From: Gymnogyps californianus
Taxonomy: Eukaryota > Chordata > Aves > Accipitriformes > Cathartidae
Assembly (NCBI RefSeq): GCF_018139145.2
Contig: NC_059500.1
Coordinates: 49,408,663 to 49,472,662, forward strand
Direction: 5' to 3'
DNA length: 64,000 nucleotides
The notes below the pieces were generated by a model that had not been told where the DNA came from, searched no databases, and saw only the letters and a program-made list of their open reading frames with translations. Position numbers and translations under genes: made by a program. Below, piece after piece: positions 1 through 17,544 of this stretch (position 1 is its first letter; each line of letters opens with the position of its first letter).

Positions 1-2367
<2,367 letters not shown>

Positions 2368-4591
2368 TCAGAGAAATCAAACAAAAGTTGGAAGCCAGGC
2401 AAAATTTCAGTCTCAGGACTTAAACATTAAAAAGGTCTAACACGGGATTTTGTATTCCTCCTAAATTCTTAATAGCATTGCAGAAAAGCAAATGACTGTG
2501 CACCCTAATTAGAAGGTGTTTCGATGAGCTGTTTTCAAACATGTAATACTGCATTGAGCAGCTGATACCATTTTTCGTTGTATTTAAATACAAGACTTAG
2601 TGCAAGTTCTATTTCTGTTTACAAAGAATCACTACAGTTTCAGGTAAATGTTTGTACTTTCAAAATGAGTTGAGTTACTAATCCTCCCACTCCACGTTAA
2701 AAAAAAAAATTAATTTGGCAGAAACGAAAGAAACACAGTAAACCTACAGACCTCTGAAAGTAAATAATCTGATTACAATATAGCTGGGAAAATATAATTG
2801 TTTTTATGTATATAGCGGAAGAATGTCCCAACTGTATAATATTGATCAGACTGATAATAAAGTGAGCAGCACAAGAGAGTACAAATGATTTGGCAGTACT
2901 GGTAACTTTACATCTCAATAGTGTAACACTGTTGAGATTATTGGTGCTCTTTACAACCGGCTAATCACGTTTTATAAGTTACAGTTTTCCCTTCTGAAAT
3001 GACCTGTAGCGAGTTTCTACTGTAAGAACATATTACGGATAATATGAAATTGGCCTTTTGAATGTAAGTCTGTGGTATAGGCAAAAATAAACTTAGTACC
3101 ACAAACAGGCATTCACAAAGATTTTTACTGTTTTCCTTTCTTTGTTCTCAAACACACTACTGCTTTTCAGAATAAAAGTTAACATAGCTGAAATCAATCA
3201 CATTATTTCATTGTCCAATGCAGAAAACAGCAGTGGCAAATTAACATCATCATATCTTTTCTCATCAGAAAGAATATCCAAAATGTTTTACATACTATGG
3301 TGCTAGTCCTAAAAGTGTATTCACATAGCTCTGTAAGTCTGCTGCTGTCAGCTCTGATCCTGCTTTTAAAATTTTTCATCCACATTCAGCGTGACTAAAA
3401 TGCTGCAGTTCCTCACAAACAATACCAAGCAAGAATGTGGATATATCTCACACCTCATATAAAACTGCCTGAGAGTCTTCATATGGCAACTGCCCACATG
3501 TTAAAAATTAGACATATGTTGAAACAGGTCTATGGACTGGGCCTATGACTCATAAACAAGGATTATACCAATGCATCATAACAAGCTGTGTCTCAAATCT
3601 TACAGAAAAAAATCTTATGTGTTCCTTTGATTACTTCCCACATGATATTTAAAGGTATCACTGAACTAGAATGCATAGAGACAATTCCTTACCTTCTTCC
3701 TTTTACCTCTGCTACCACAAAGCTAGTGAAGCCACTAACCTATACAGCTTCATCCTACATCTCCAGAGCCACTCTAAGTCCATGCAGTTGTCTGAAACAG
3801 CAGTTACCAATCCCTTGCTGCTCAACTCAGCTATTTCATTTGTTGTCTTGTTTAATGAGTTTGAAAATATTCAATCTAGGAAAAATATATTCATTCATGA
3901 GCTTTTATTTTCAGACATGGCAAATATTTTTTCTAAGACATCTAGATTTTTTTTAGTCCAGAAGGAACTAATTTCTCGGCTATTGACGATTCATTACCAA
4001 TGTGGAAGGTAGCATTTATGCACCCATAGGTACACAGTCCTTCCAGTATATCCCAACTCCCTAGCAAAGAGTCAGGGTCAGTTTAGATTTCTCTCACTCA
4101 TGACCAGGTTAGGGAAAACAATATTTTTGGGTCTTCTAGTGGGTGATGTGGAATCCTTGATAATGAGTATGCTGAACATTCATTCTAAATGCCATCTGGA
4201 GGAAGGCAAATACTTTGGGTTTTCAGATGTGCCTTTGGATGGCACTCATTTACATATGATTTTAATAACTCATGTCAGTCACAGATTGAGTCACGGATCT
4301 GTTTTCCACAATACAAAAGTTCCACTTACTAGAAAGCTTGATACATGGGGAATGGGCACAGAACCTGGTCACTTGTATGTTACAAGATCTCTCACATAAT
4401 GATTAAACACATCTCTAAAGGAGTTCAGAACTTTAATTTAGATCCCTACTTGCACATTACACATACAAATATATCTGCAGCTCTGGAAACTGTTCCATGA
4501 TCAACAAAGTCTGTTGACAGAATTTCAGAGAAAGCACATCTAGTTCTGCAGAATTTTTTTCCTCTCCTGCTAAGAAGGAGTGTTTTCTTTT

Positions 4592-4656
4592 GTTTTTAAG
4601 TACACATAGCAATAAGATGTATACATAGTTTTTAAGTATACATAGCAATAAGATAC
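4592..4656. repeat. Tandem duplication, 36-bp period
   Basis: A unit starting GTTTTTAAGTACACATAGC at 4592 recurs at 4628 with about one substitution, covering roughly 1.8 copies. It lies in intron and has no coding role. It looks like a local replication-slippage duplication. Confidence 0.8.
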
Positions 4657-5049
4657 TTCAGCAACCCTCCTGATGAATTTTTATAGCATATAATTTGGCA
4701 TTGATATACATCCGCAGGATCTGCATTTAAGCGAGCACTTCTGGTTTTGAATGTGTTGGTAATACTGTGACATGCAAACTGGGAACAGAACATGAAACAA
4801 TAAAAATTTGTCTTCCGTTACAAATAAAAATGTTTTAAAAATATACACCAGAAAATGACTTCTGTTCAGAAAGGCCAGATGTAGTGATCCCCGAACATTA
4901 TAGGAACTGATATTATTGCAACTCAGACCACTTTAAAAGTTAAAACCTTTTCAGACAGATGAGTATTATAGGAAAGTTAGTGGGGAGAAGACTTAACCAA
5001 GGAGGCCACAGCAATAGTGGGGCTAAAGAATTCTCATTTTAAACATTAC

Positions 5050-5146
5050 TGGCTCTAGGTGTCCCTGCTTGAGCAGGGGCCTGGACCAGATGACCTCCAG
5101 AGGTTCCTTCCAACCTCAACCAGTCTGTAATTCAGTGATTATAAAG
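5050..5146 (+). mobile_element. CR1 LINE 3'-end fragment
   Basis: The stretch reads like the 3' terminal region of avian CR1 retrotransposons: a TGCTTGAGCAGGGG block, then GGACCAGATGACCTCCAGAG, then TTCCTTCCAACCTCAACC, then a degraded version of the terminal ATTCTATGATT repeats. Only about 100 bp is recognisable, so it is the usual 5'-truncated dead copy. It lies in the sense orientation on the plus strand, antisense to the host gene. CR1 is the dominant LINE of birds and reptiles, which supports the host assignment. Confidence 0.88.
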
Positions 5147-8100
5147 TCTTCCTAAGAATGGAACACAATGCAAGTTAATAATGGTTGAAATTCACATAGG
5201 ACTGTCAATTTTAAGACCAGAAATTGTAATTAATTACTCTGCATTAATCAAAGAAAAAGAGGAATTAATCAGACAGCTGAACAGCTTTTTTCAGTGACCT
5301 CTTCCTTTTCCTTTTACTCCACACAATGCCTTATTTTATAGAGGATTTCACTATTATTTAAAGTTCTACATCATGTGCTACTGATATGGCAGAAGCAAAT
5401 TATAATGGTAGCAGTGTTTCCAATGTCAAAAGTGTCTTCAGTGTGAGAGGAGACCCATGCTCCAACACTAAGTCAAGACACAGGCAGCTTCATGAAAACA
5501 GATGCATGACCTTCCCAGATAATTAGCTGCAACTCACAGGATAAAAATATATTCATAAGGTTGGCATGGAGAAAGGATGCTTTTATGCTGAAGGTGCTGG
5601 ACTACGCACAAAATTTGCAAGAGTGCCCAAGTCCCATTTTCAAATATAACTTTCAATGGACAAGTTATTTTAAGCCAAAGTACTTCTAAGGATCTTTTTT
5701 ATGGGTATTTATACATTTAAAACAGTACCCCCATCTAGAAAATCCCTATGAGCACTTTAACTACCTTTGAATTCAAAGCAAATCAGAAAATTTTGAAAAA
5801 TTTGGGTGCTAGTCACATGATAAAGGAACAAAGTATTTTAAATTTCAGATCCTTATTTATTTAGAAAATGGGACTCTGAAGATTCTGAGCACTGCACACC
5901 TGGCCGTTTTGCCTGCCTCCCCAGCTTGTAAAAACAGGGCCAGAAGACAGGAGCATTGCAAAACCATGTATACGCATAGCCATCCAGCAATGCTCTGATA
6001 CCCTGAATATACATAGATAAGCACATAAATAGATAAAAAAGAACATATATAAAATTTAACAAAAACTAAATAACAGATGAGGTTTATTTCAAAGCAGCCA
6101 TAAGGAAGAAGGTCCTTATGACCTGTTCAAAGACGTCTCATCTGTAATACAAGGGTATGCATAAATATTTCTGGCTTAAGCTACAGGATGGTGAAGCTGA
6201 GAAATCTGAGTTGAGAGTAAAAATGAGACAAACCAATTTGATGCTGTTTATAAACTACAAACCAGTGAACTGCACAGCAAAATCGCAAAATTTAAGCTGT
6301 GCTTTCTTTCTCCATATTAATCTTTAAAAAGACTGAGAACACTTAACATCAGAGACAGTCCTCCAGAGGACATGTAAAAACAATTTTTTCTAATATTCCC
6401 TCTGTGTACTTTTGAATAACCAATCATTTCCTTGTTCTGTACACCATTTCTAGAACCAGTAATTTTAAGGTGCACAGTGTTATAGATGCTTTAAAACAGC
6501 TTTTGCATGTATTAGTGGCTATAAGTTTACAAGACTGGAAGACTCCAATCTTCAGGAGTACTTTATTTAAAGTGAAAAATGAAAATACAGACAAATTACA
6601 CAACAATCTTTAAGGAATATGAAACACGAAAAGAAAATAAACCTTTTTTCTTAATTTATGAAATTCAAAGCTTACTCAAACTTTAGCTGTTCTCAATTCA
6701 GTTATAGTAGAAACATATAACAAGAAATATACAGATCAGCATATGCAAATTAGCATAAGACCTCTCATCGAAGTTTTAATGTATTTATTATACATTATAA
6801 AAATGGCATTTTTAATTCCAAATTAAAACACTGTACGTGTTGTCTTCCTTGCCCTCAGTGCTTGGCTAATGAGAACAAACACAGTTCAAAACAATTTTTA
6901 TTTGGATTATGAATTATAAATAATTGCGAATGGAAGCTTCCATTTAAAGTTTTAGACTATTCTGAAGTCACAAATAAAATACCAAGTGATTAAGAATCAG
7001 TTTCTTTATTTTTATCCATGTTATACCATTAACTCAGGATCTTATTGGGCGTGCTGTTATCATAGAACTCTAGCTGCTGTTTAGAAGGAACAAAACTAAA
7101 GGAAGGACACCTTATGTGAAATGATGCTTATTAAGAGGTATCAAACAGACTAACAGCCTGACAATATAAGCATTGAGTTTGTAACATCAGATGCAGCAGC
7201 CAGAATAACAAGACCATCTACTTTACACACTGTGCTTAAAAAAAAAAAAAAAAAGTATAAAAAATGTCAAAATTAACATTTGACTGTTAGGTTCTCCCTT
7301 CAGGAAATTCTTCGGCTAAAAAGAATGTTAGCAGGTAGTAAATTTACCTAAGGGCAACATATACAAAAAGATGAAAAAGAACAAGAGAAGGAATAATGAA
7401 TGGACTTCAGAAGAATGAAAGATTAACTCTAGTATAAGAAAGTGCTTACATGAGAATCTGAAAAGACTGAGATTTTCATTTATGGTACTGAATCTGGCTG
7501 AAGTGCAGTTGAGGCAAAAGCAACTGGTGTGAAAACAAAACTCCACGGACTGGAGTTCTGCATGCTTAATGGATAACCTATAGAATGCCTGTCATTACTG
7601 CCTTGCTTCAAACTGACATAAATAAGATTAGTTAAAACGAATCCAGAAAACAAAACATACATCAATTACTTTTTGTTTTCAGAAGCAAGATTTCAGGATA
7701 CTTATTATAGATTTAAGAGAGCTATATTTGGGGAAGAAAGGATTAAAATTCGTTTCCCCCATACGTTTTAGCATTTGAAAACCCATTCTGGCTGCCTTGA
7801 CCCATAGTCCAAAATGTCTAGTGGCATCAGTGGAGGATGTAAATACAGCAGCTTCTCAGGCATCAGAAAAAACCCTCAAGGGAAACAGCATTCAGCAAAA
7901 TTGCACTTTTGCAGCTGTTTGGCACTTCTTTAATGATCTATTCTCCTTGTATCTCATTTCGACACTAAACTTTTTGCTGGGTTCCATTCAAGCGTGGCAT
8001 GCACAATTTAAATGTGCCAAAAAGCAGGTCAGTTCTGTTACTTCCCCCCCCGCCCCCAACGAAAGCTGACTCAGTGCCACACACGGGGCCTAACTCTATC

Positions 8101-11100
8101 CCCTTCGCTTCAATAACAATTACTTTACCCCGTAGGTCTCAGAGGATAGCCCAAGGGAATGAAGCTCTAAATAAAAGGCTAGATTCTCTGCAAGAGGTAA
8201 TGACATGACTTCCTACAAGAAAACTGAAAAGGGAGCATTGAAATTGACACAGACTGAAGGGAAAGTGCTTCCTCTGGAAACCACAGCGGATGGGCATAAC
8301 AACAATTGCCATGAAAATTATTACAAAGTGTGAAAGTTTCAAAAATAACATTGATCTTCTAGAAACCAATAAATTAAGACCAATGTGTTTGTTGGTACGA
8401 TCAGGTAGCAAGCATCCTGAGAATTTTATAGCAAAGGAGCTACCTGCAGCCTTGACTACCCAGAAATATCTTGGGACCATGCAAGCAAACTACTACTTAA
8501 AAAAAATTAAGGAAATGCAGATTTTTATAGGCCAATAATGTTTATACGTAAAGACCATTCTCACTGTCTGTTGCAAAAAGTCAAGCATAGCTGCATGCAA
8601 AATGTAAAAGAAAAACCATCGCTGCACTGAAGAACTTGTAGTTTAAGCTACAGCTATGGAGAAAATGCTAGCAATACATTGTACCCCTTCCCACCTTCTT
8701 ACGCAGTCTTGATACAAAAAGAACATTTCAGTCTGTCAGGGAGGAAGAGAATTTTCAAGTAAATGGTTTTGGTGAGAAAGAAATGGAAACCGGAAGAAGT
8801 TTCAGGCTGGTACCCTTCCTTCAACTTTCTCTTGCAGTGTATGTTCTAGAGAGGGATGAAAGAAAGAGGGACAGGTAGTCACTGAAAATAATATAAAGTC
8901 CATGTTAAAGTCCCTCAGCTGTGAGCATGAAAATCTGCTTAGAGTGAGCACAATATATTACCACTGATGAGAGGAACTAAACAGCAGCAGTCACAACAGA
9001 AAAGTCAGGATGCAGTTTTATTTAAAAAATGGCAGTGTCCCATCACACGTTCAGTCTTGAGGAGAAACAAGAGAGTAAAACTCTTTATCAAAATCCAGGT
9101 GAAATGTCAAGTGAAAGTACAAGTTGCCTGTATCTGGATGATGTTGCTTTTGGTCTGAGTGACATCTTGGAACTAGAAAAGATGTACAAAAGCTCAAGTA
9201 TAGAATTCTATTTTCACAACCAAATTCATAGAAGTAAAATCAATGTAAAAAAGCATATTCTTTCTTATTTTTAAGAGACTCCTACATATAGATAGGATAT
9301 CCTATATAAGCAAACCAATTTTTTTAAATAAATGTTACCTAAACACTAAGTCTTAACTGTCTGAAATCTAATGGATTAATTATAGGTGTAAGTGTATGAG
9401 AACAATTTAAGGAGGAGAGAGAAGCGGACATTAGTCTATCAAGTTATTAAGTAGGAAAATCTGAAGCAACTTCACATGGAAGGTAAATGTGAGATCTGAA
9501 ATGCTGTCCACAAACTATTCAATATAAGTAACTAACTTGACTATTTGCCAATGTAGTAGAAACAATGAGTTTACTGAAAATCAAAATACAGTTTTTTCAT
9601 TGGTTTTAAAGAGTGCTCTATTAACTAAGACCAAGTGCAATTACTTCTAGTAAAAAAATATGCTTTACAGACAAATAGATGCTACTGAGACTTTTATGAA
9701 TCTTTTTAGAAACTCATTAAAAGATACCAATTTAGTTTTAACCAGTGTAGAAAAAGTCTGTCGCCGAGTCCAACAGAAGAAAATGATCACCCCACAAAAT
9801 CTGGGTTCAGTATAGACATTTCCTGAAACATTTTGACTAGAGATATGAAGGGATATAGATTATTCCTTTCTGGCCACAAGAAGCAGCTTTTCAATTTTAG
9901 AGTAAAACATTTTCAAACTGAATTAGATAAAATATTTTACATATGCTTAGAAGGGGGAAATGTGTCCACTTTGTATTTTCCATGCAAAAAGATGAAGACA
10001 ATCTATGCTGTAGGTGCCATTTATTAGGAGAAACAAAGGTCCCTTCTGGCAGGTTTAGTCGATATGACAACTGCGATTATGTGGCTCATACATAAACAAT
10101 CATTACTGAGTCCTAATCTTCGTATCAGATTTTAGGTGAATGCTCAAGTCTAATGGAGCCCAGGGGCTAGAAAACTGCACAAACTCTTGTGATACAGTTA
10201 CTTCATTTCCTTTGCTTTTCTTATGAAGTGCTCATGGTAGCACTGCGTTTTAATTCAACATAAATATTTCATCCTACATAAAGCAACATTTTTTAGTTTT
10301 GTAAGAAAACTCTAAAGTATACCTGTTAGGCTGGATAGCAAACTAATTTTTTTCATTTTGGCTTCTTACCAAAACATCAGTTATGTGCACAAATTCATGA
10401 TGCCAGCACAGGAAAAAGCACCAGTCAGTCTCTACAGAGAAAGTAATGATCTAGAAAAGCTGAACTGCATTCCTCAGGCAAATGGACACACCCTTAATCT
10501 AATGTCCACTGCCACATATAGGATGGACAGGTGTTCCCCCTTCATTCTGCCTTAAGTGAGATGTTAGTGAGATAACTAGTTTGCTTCATACATTCTTGAA
10601 CTGTATCAAAAGTTGTACTTAAAAAAACCCAACACACAAATGGCTAGATTGTCAATCAGACTTGCTTTCAAGACCTGATTTATGCCATGAAAATGTTTTA
10701 TTAGAAATTTCAGTGACAACAGCTCTTGTTCCAAAATCCGAAGAGTCAAAGGAAATTCAAAGAGCACAGTACACCTACTACTGACCTTCACAATGAGCAC
10801 ACACATTAGCATCCCTCTTTCCAAAGCTGAAGTTGGAGAATATTGGCAACGTCTGCCAAAAGTGGTACTGACACTGAGCTTGACAATTTGCTATCCTTAA
10901 GCTTAGTATGACATAGAGAAAATATTTTCCTCACAAAGTTTGCTTTTAACCATCATAACCTGAGGAAGAACAACGAATAAAATGATTCCTGTCATCTCTG
11001 AATATCTAGTTCTACTAACAATGGACGTACAGCTGAAGAAAATCCTTGTTGGGAAAAATTCTGTTTGTCTAACTTTTTGGCATTTGTCCTATAGATGACA

Positions 11101-13461
11101 GATTAGCTCAACTCAGAAAGGTATAAATCTCAATCTAAAATAAATCTAAAATTTTCCATGCTAAAAACTGGTGGATGAGTGAGACTCCACTATACTGAAG
11201 TCTGGGCCTCTTCTATGCAAGAGGTCAACAAGCTAAGTAAGAAAGCTGTTCACTTGGAACAGCTTGAAAGACAAAGAGAAGATGACACTAACTTTTCTGT
11301 TAGCAGAGCTCTGGTTGTCCTCATTCAGACCAACAATTCAAAGATGTGTTGTTACCTGATGAGCTTTTTTAGATAATATTTTGGAAGACATTTATTTTCT
11401 GCTTTGTCTTCAGCAAATGCACCAAATGTCTTTTCATTAAATGGAAACTTATCATCAGATTGCAGAATAGGATTTGAATTATTAGGCTGGGAGCCTGGCA
11501 CGTAAGAAGCAGGCTGTTATGGTCCATTCCTGTCTGGCCAACAGTCAACAATTAGATCGAATTCCTTAGAAGCATAAGAGATAAAGTGACTTTCTGAATT
11601 TTGTTTATAAAACTGGATACTTATAGCAACACTGAAAGGAGAAAACTAAGGAGGGTAGGCACTGGTGAGATGAGTTTGCCTAGAGAGCATCAAGTATTCT
11701 TCAACAATAGGATCAGAAGTAAAATACCCCATATCACAGGGCATCGTAACTAGATTGAGAAAGCCCTTTTTAGTCTTTCTTTTTTACCAGATTTGGTAAT
11801 GACTGCAGGCACCGCAACAGCATGTGCTTGAGTGGTGACCTTAATGGTGGATCAACAAAAGCAGCTGGTTCTTATCCAAGGATCCCAGGCTATCCTACCT
11901 TATAAACACCCTAGAGGACAGCATTTTCCAAACTACCTCTGATGTTAATTGGTTACTACTTCCTTGTTCACTTTTCAGAGCTGGACTACTACTTGCAGTT
12001 AGGTCATTTATGCGCAATTGTACCTATGGATGTTGGTAACATAGAGAAATCACTTCCACAGCCTATCAAATCTAGAAACTATGGATGATTTCTACTGTTT
12101 TTCACCTTCCTGTAGTTCAGAAATGAGGAAAGTAAACTGAAAAGAAACAACTACTGATGGGGTGGCAGAGAATGGGAGGTGATTATAACAGACAATGCCA
12201 AAGCATGACTAGTATAAAGAAGGTAGACTGGGAATATTTATTAACATTAACATATTAACATTAAATGAAGTAGCAGAAACCATTTTCAAAACAAACATAG
12301 AAAATAGTTTTTCAGAAAATGTGTAGTTAAGCTGCAAAAGTCCTTTCCACAAGTCATGTGAATACTTAACTTTACATGGGTTCAAAAAGCAATGGGACAA
12401 TAAATGGCTGTTGAATACAAAAATATGAATTTTGTTTCAGGAGGTCCTTGAACTAAAATGGTGGAGGCTGGGAGAAACTCTGGAGACATTTTAGCCCTGT
12501 TTCTTATACTCTTTTCTTTTTTTGACTTTCCCTTGTCCAACCTGTTTTTAAGCAGGGACAACCAGATTTACTGCTATTCTATATGTCCTCTAAGCATTAA
12601 ATGTTTACTCAGTCCCACAGTCTATTTCCCAAAGGAGTAAAATTTGCAGCAAGTCTCACATGGAATAAATGCAGAACAAATCAAGCATCTAGGATAGTGA
12701 CCTTTGCCAAGGTACAGACAAACATCATATTTTGACATGTAGGAGACTCACTACTCAAAACCCAGTCCTGTGGTCTTTGCAAGCATTTGTAAAAACTCGA
12801 ATTTAAACTTCAATTTGTAATCTTTAGCTTGCGCAATGTTAAAATAATTTATAGAAAAGTTATTCCTTTGAGAATGGGAAACTGGATGGAGAGAAAGTCT
12901 GGCACTATATGCAGTAGCAATGCCATGATGCTTTGCTCTCTAATCTCTCCCTTTAGTATTTGTCAACTATGATACGATCAGGAAGAGGGGGACCTGCAAG
13001 TGGGTGCTGGTGTTGGAAAAGAACACACAATCTGTCCCTGAACAGAGAGAAGTCGGAACTAAAATACAGTCTTCAGGCATTAAATGGACATTGCAATTTT
13101 GCCCCACAGGTCGAACGGGTGACTGTTTCCTCCTGATCTTTACTTTGGAACTGCACTTCTGGCAAAAAAGATCATGATGTGAAAGCAATCCAAAGGAATC
13201 TAAGTGTAAGTTCTATCAAAGTTCCAGGAGGATAAACAAATGATGGTCTTTCCATGGATATTATCTTTTTAAAAGCCATGAAAGACTCAATCCTTTGCAG
13301 GTCAACTTGCCAACATACAGGCTGTGAATCCCTATTATTCAGGTTTACAAAACAGTTCCACATTCATCCTCTTTCCATTACTTTAGCAGCCTCCAGCCCT
13401 CTCCATTTTCTCCCCACCCCCTAATTTCTTACCACCTTTTTGCTTCTAACAGGAAGAAACT

Positions 13462-13494
13462 ATAATGAAGGGAGAGACCATAATGAAGGGAGAG
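13462..13494. repeat. Short tandem duplication, 18-bp period
   Basis: The 15-base unit ATAATGAAGGGAGAG occurs at 13462 and again at 13480. It is a small purine-rich slippage duplication with no other visible role. Confidence 0.65.
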
Positions 13495-15764
13495 TTGAAG
13501 AAGACTGTAATGAAATTGGGTACTTGCAATGGACAAGTATTTGTTAAAAATGAGTGCCCTATTTCAAGCATATTTGTCCTGGAACGCCTACAGCAATAGA
13601 CCTTATCAGTCCTAAGAATTTATGCTTTTCACAGTCCAATGTAAGTGTTGGAACTTGTGACCTTAGGATTCTAGCAGCACATATCACTAGACCATCAATC
13701 AATTCAGTAACTGAAAAATCAAGACAACAGCTTCAAAGTAGTTCATTATGATTCCTGCAAGATAACAATGTAAAAAAGAAAATTTGCAGGTAACAAAATA
13801 TGTGAATTTACAAGCCACAATTTACACACCCCTCCCCCCAAAAAAACAAACCCAAAATGAATTAGTGGCAAATTGGTAGAATTTAGTAAAAAACAGGTTA
13901 ACTTTTAATCCTTTCAAAACTTGTCCTCTTCGAATTTCACTTCAGTGGTATACCACTTGGGATGCTATCCCAGTCTATTTCTTCAATATAGGACAACTGT
14001 GGACTTAACAGAACAGCCTGGGTTTTTATGCCTAGTTTTATATTCTGAAAGGTTTACTGTGTTTTTCTTAATCCTTAAGTTGCATATTCATTGCTGTATT
14101 TTCATCTAACTGCTGTCACTTATATTGTCATGCAGAAGGGCAAATCAGGGTCAGTTTATGTAAGCGGCATCAATCTGAAAAACTTCATCAGTCTTTATTT
14201 CAAGGCATTATGCAAAGAAAGCTGACATTAAGAGAGCCTTAACTGACAGCAAATGAAATCAATCAGCAAATCACTAAGCCATAATAAACTCGCTCAAGTT
14301 GTAGATAACCCTTCCTCTTCCAGGTCTTTAACTACAAGGCCCACCAAATGCAGTATCTGGGCAGAAATGTCTCCCTTGATTCCACTACAAAATTCTTGCA
14401 CTAATATAGTGCATTATTTAATAATATTTTCTTGCTCTGTAAGCTATCAATAAGAATAACAAACAGAGATATGTTTTATAATAATGGAATACTAAACAGT
14501 TAAGTGAAAAAAGACTAAATAAAAGATTCAGCATTTGAAGAAGTTTCTTTTTTTAGTTTAAATGTAATTAAGAATAAAAAATAGTTTGATTCTGTTTCTG
14601 CTACTAAGATATTTGTAGTAATAAAGTCTATTGCCTTATTAACTCCTATTGCTTGGACTCACTTGCTCAGCATTTCTTCTTAGTTTTTGAAATTAAAAGA
14701 ACCAGTACAAAAAAAGTAAGACTCCAGACAAGTCCTAATCTTTCATGGTATTCACTTCATGAATTCATTTTGTAACCCACATGATTATCAACAGTTTAAC
14801 AGCTATGCTTCTGAATGGGCTTATCTGTGTTATAACAGTACACACTGCAGACAATATCAAACAACAGAGTCACATCCAAGCTATGCAGTGGTTATCTGGT
14901 AAAATTACTCCTTTTCTGAAAATACTGCGCACAGATAATCCCACGCAGTTCTGAAAGACAGGATTTCTGAAGTAAGAAAAGTTGCCTAACAAACAAGATG
15001 CTGTGAAAACTGTATTTGTTATTTTCTGTTACTGAACAATGCTTTATTTTTGTAGTAACAGCATTTAGGAGTCTGCCCTCATTCACCCAGGCAGCCTTGG
15101 GTACATATTGAGATCACCATGTCTCTAGAGTAATTTTTCTCATAAAAGAACAGTGACTAGAAGTCAATAAAGATGCTTCCTGTTGGGTCCTTATGCTGTA
15201 AGATGCAGCAGCCTGGTAACCAGCTGGGAAAAAAACCCATCCCAGGATTACAAGCAGAAGCAAAACTAAATAAATAAACTTGGTGAATTAAGATCATATT
15301 TTACACAGTTCTTATAGAGCTTTCTTGCATATCAGCACAGATCACTCATAAGAGGTTACCCACATGCAACAGATATAAATGTATGAAAAAGTCTAAGTGG
15401 ACAAAGGCAGGTAGTTACATGATTGCTTGACAGGGTCAAGAAAGAAAATTTTCCATTAAGAAAGGTTACTGAAAGGTTAAATGATTATATACTAACTTTG
15501 GCATTCAAGATAATCAGCAGCAGATCTTAACTGAAAATTTTTTACAAAACTAATAATGCTTATGAAAGAGGCTGGGCAAGAGCTAGTAGTTTCACAGGCA
15601 TAAAGAGACAGCTTTCAGTAATTGATTAATTGGTGATTACAGATACTGACTGTGATATTTACAGTCCCATAGTGCCAGACTTAACAGGGTTAGGGTGCAA
15701 TCAGTGTACCAGCTAACTACAAAGCCTTCTGAGAAGGGTTCTTCATATAGTCTCTATTCGTTTA

Positions 15765-15975
15765 TTAGAATGAAGAAAGACAAGGGAAGAACAAAAAACT
15801 GAAAGGGTGGCTGAGAAAGCGAGGGAAAGAGGCTAATGATAAGGAGGGGGGAAATGAGGAAAGGAGAGAGAGCAATAAAAAGCCCATAGACGACAGGGAG
15901 GAAAAGACTGCTAAAAGAAATGCTGTGAAGAGGAGAGGAAGGTGGCAACACAGTTAACCCACAGAAAGGAGAAGG
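15765..15975. repeat. Purine-rich low-complexity tract
   Basis: About 200 bp of the plus strand is dominated by A and G (GAAGAAAG, GGGAAAGAGG, AGGAGAGAGAG and similar), so the complement is nearly pure pyrimidine. This asymmetry explains the open frame on the minus strand, rich in Ser, Pro, Leu and Phe. No gene is supported. Confidence 0.7.
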
Positions 15976-17544
15976 GGTGTGTAATTCAAATTATAGAAGG
16001 CAAATTTCCAAACATCACTGGTATTCTGAAGATGCCTTACTTTTTATGTTTTAAAGTGTGTTTTGCTAACATACATTAATGTTATGTTTTAAAGGAATTA
16101 TAGTTAAAATAAATCATGCTAAAATGGCTTCTAAATACTTATCATCATGATACAACCTATCTGGAGACACGACTCCAGATACCAGCTGAAGACATTCAGG
16201 GAGATTAAATTAGAGTTCTTCACGTTACCTCTCTTGAATCTGGTTATTCAGATTTTACTTAGTTGTTAATTACTGTTTCTTAAGCCCTGCACCAACTTTA
16301 TTTTTGACAAATTGCAATTTGCAAAAGGTCAGGGTTGCAAGAGGTGTGAGCCCGCTCTAATGAGTTTAAAACACTTACTTATGAGTATTTCAACTCAAGG
16401 TGCAAGTGCAAAGTATCATTACATTAATAAAAAATCACTTCTCTCTTTACACAGTATGTTGGAAGGCAGGCTCATGGTCAGTCCAGAAGCAGCACATTTT
16501 GACACCAGGTAGGAAATCAGTCCTCTTGGAGAGGAGAAGAAAAGAGGGGGAGGGCAGCCCAGGTGCCGTTGATAGCAGCTGTTGAACTCCTGGAGAACGA
16601 AGACCCAGTTTTACCCAACAAGAAGCAGCAGTCTGATTCCAGAGGAGGCAGCATTCTGACCTCTGTAATGAAATGGATAGTTCCTTCGGTGGGTGAAATG
16701 GTGGAAGTAAAATGAAAACACTAGAAGTGTGTGTATGTTCGGTGCACATATATATAAATGCACTATCGTCAAGACTCTCTTAAAAACGTTTCTCCTTTCT
16801 GAAGTATTAAGAGGAAAAAAACACAATTATTTGTTCTTTTAATGGCCGTGTCGTTAAAAAACTAAAGAAAAAGGCTCCAAAACAGAAGTACAAGATTTAA
16901 AATACTAATAATTCAGTTTTCAAGCAGCTACTCCACGATTAATTCATCCCATTAAGTCCTCATACCAGAAGTGATTTATGTTTGAAAGTCTTGCCCTATG
17001 CAGAGGATAAAATCTGATGACAGAATTATAATGTTACCTTTGAAATCACTTGCTTCCTCAATTTGGTAAGAACTTTTTTATTGACAAGTAAACACAGGAA
17101 TGACAAAGTGTTTATTATTTTGAGAAAAAATATCAGTAGAATTATGCATACCTTTTCCCTTCTAATCTATCAAGCATAAATCTAAAATTAATGAACAAGT
17201 GAAAAAAATACAAATTAAGAAGCTCCTAACACTTTAAACTACATTTATGTTTGCCCAATTAATTAGAAAAAGTGGACCTACAACACAATCAGATAATGCA
17301 TGACTAAATCATACATGAATACATAATTTACATAAAATAAATGGTAAGAACCTATTGCTTCATAAATTTATAATGATTATATGGTAACACTGAAGATATG
17401 TCAGTACTTGACCATATTACTACCACCACCATAAGCCTTTATGTTATTACTGCACTTTTCATTTCAAATTACCTCAAAACACCTGAGAAACGCAAAGAAG
17501 TACATATAAATCCCATGTGGACTTCCTAAACCTGCATGAACAGA

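Noticed and set aside
3588..4012. Two overlapping plus-strand frames of 113-122 codons
   Set aside because: Both frames are open over the same bases with no recognisable homology. The most likely explanation is chance in intron.
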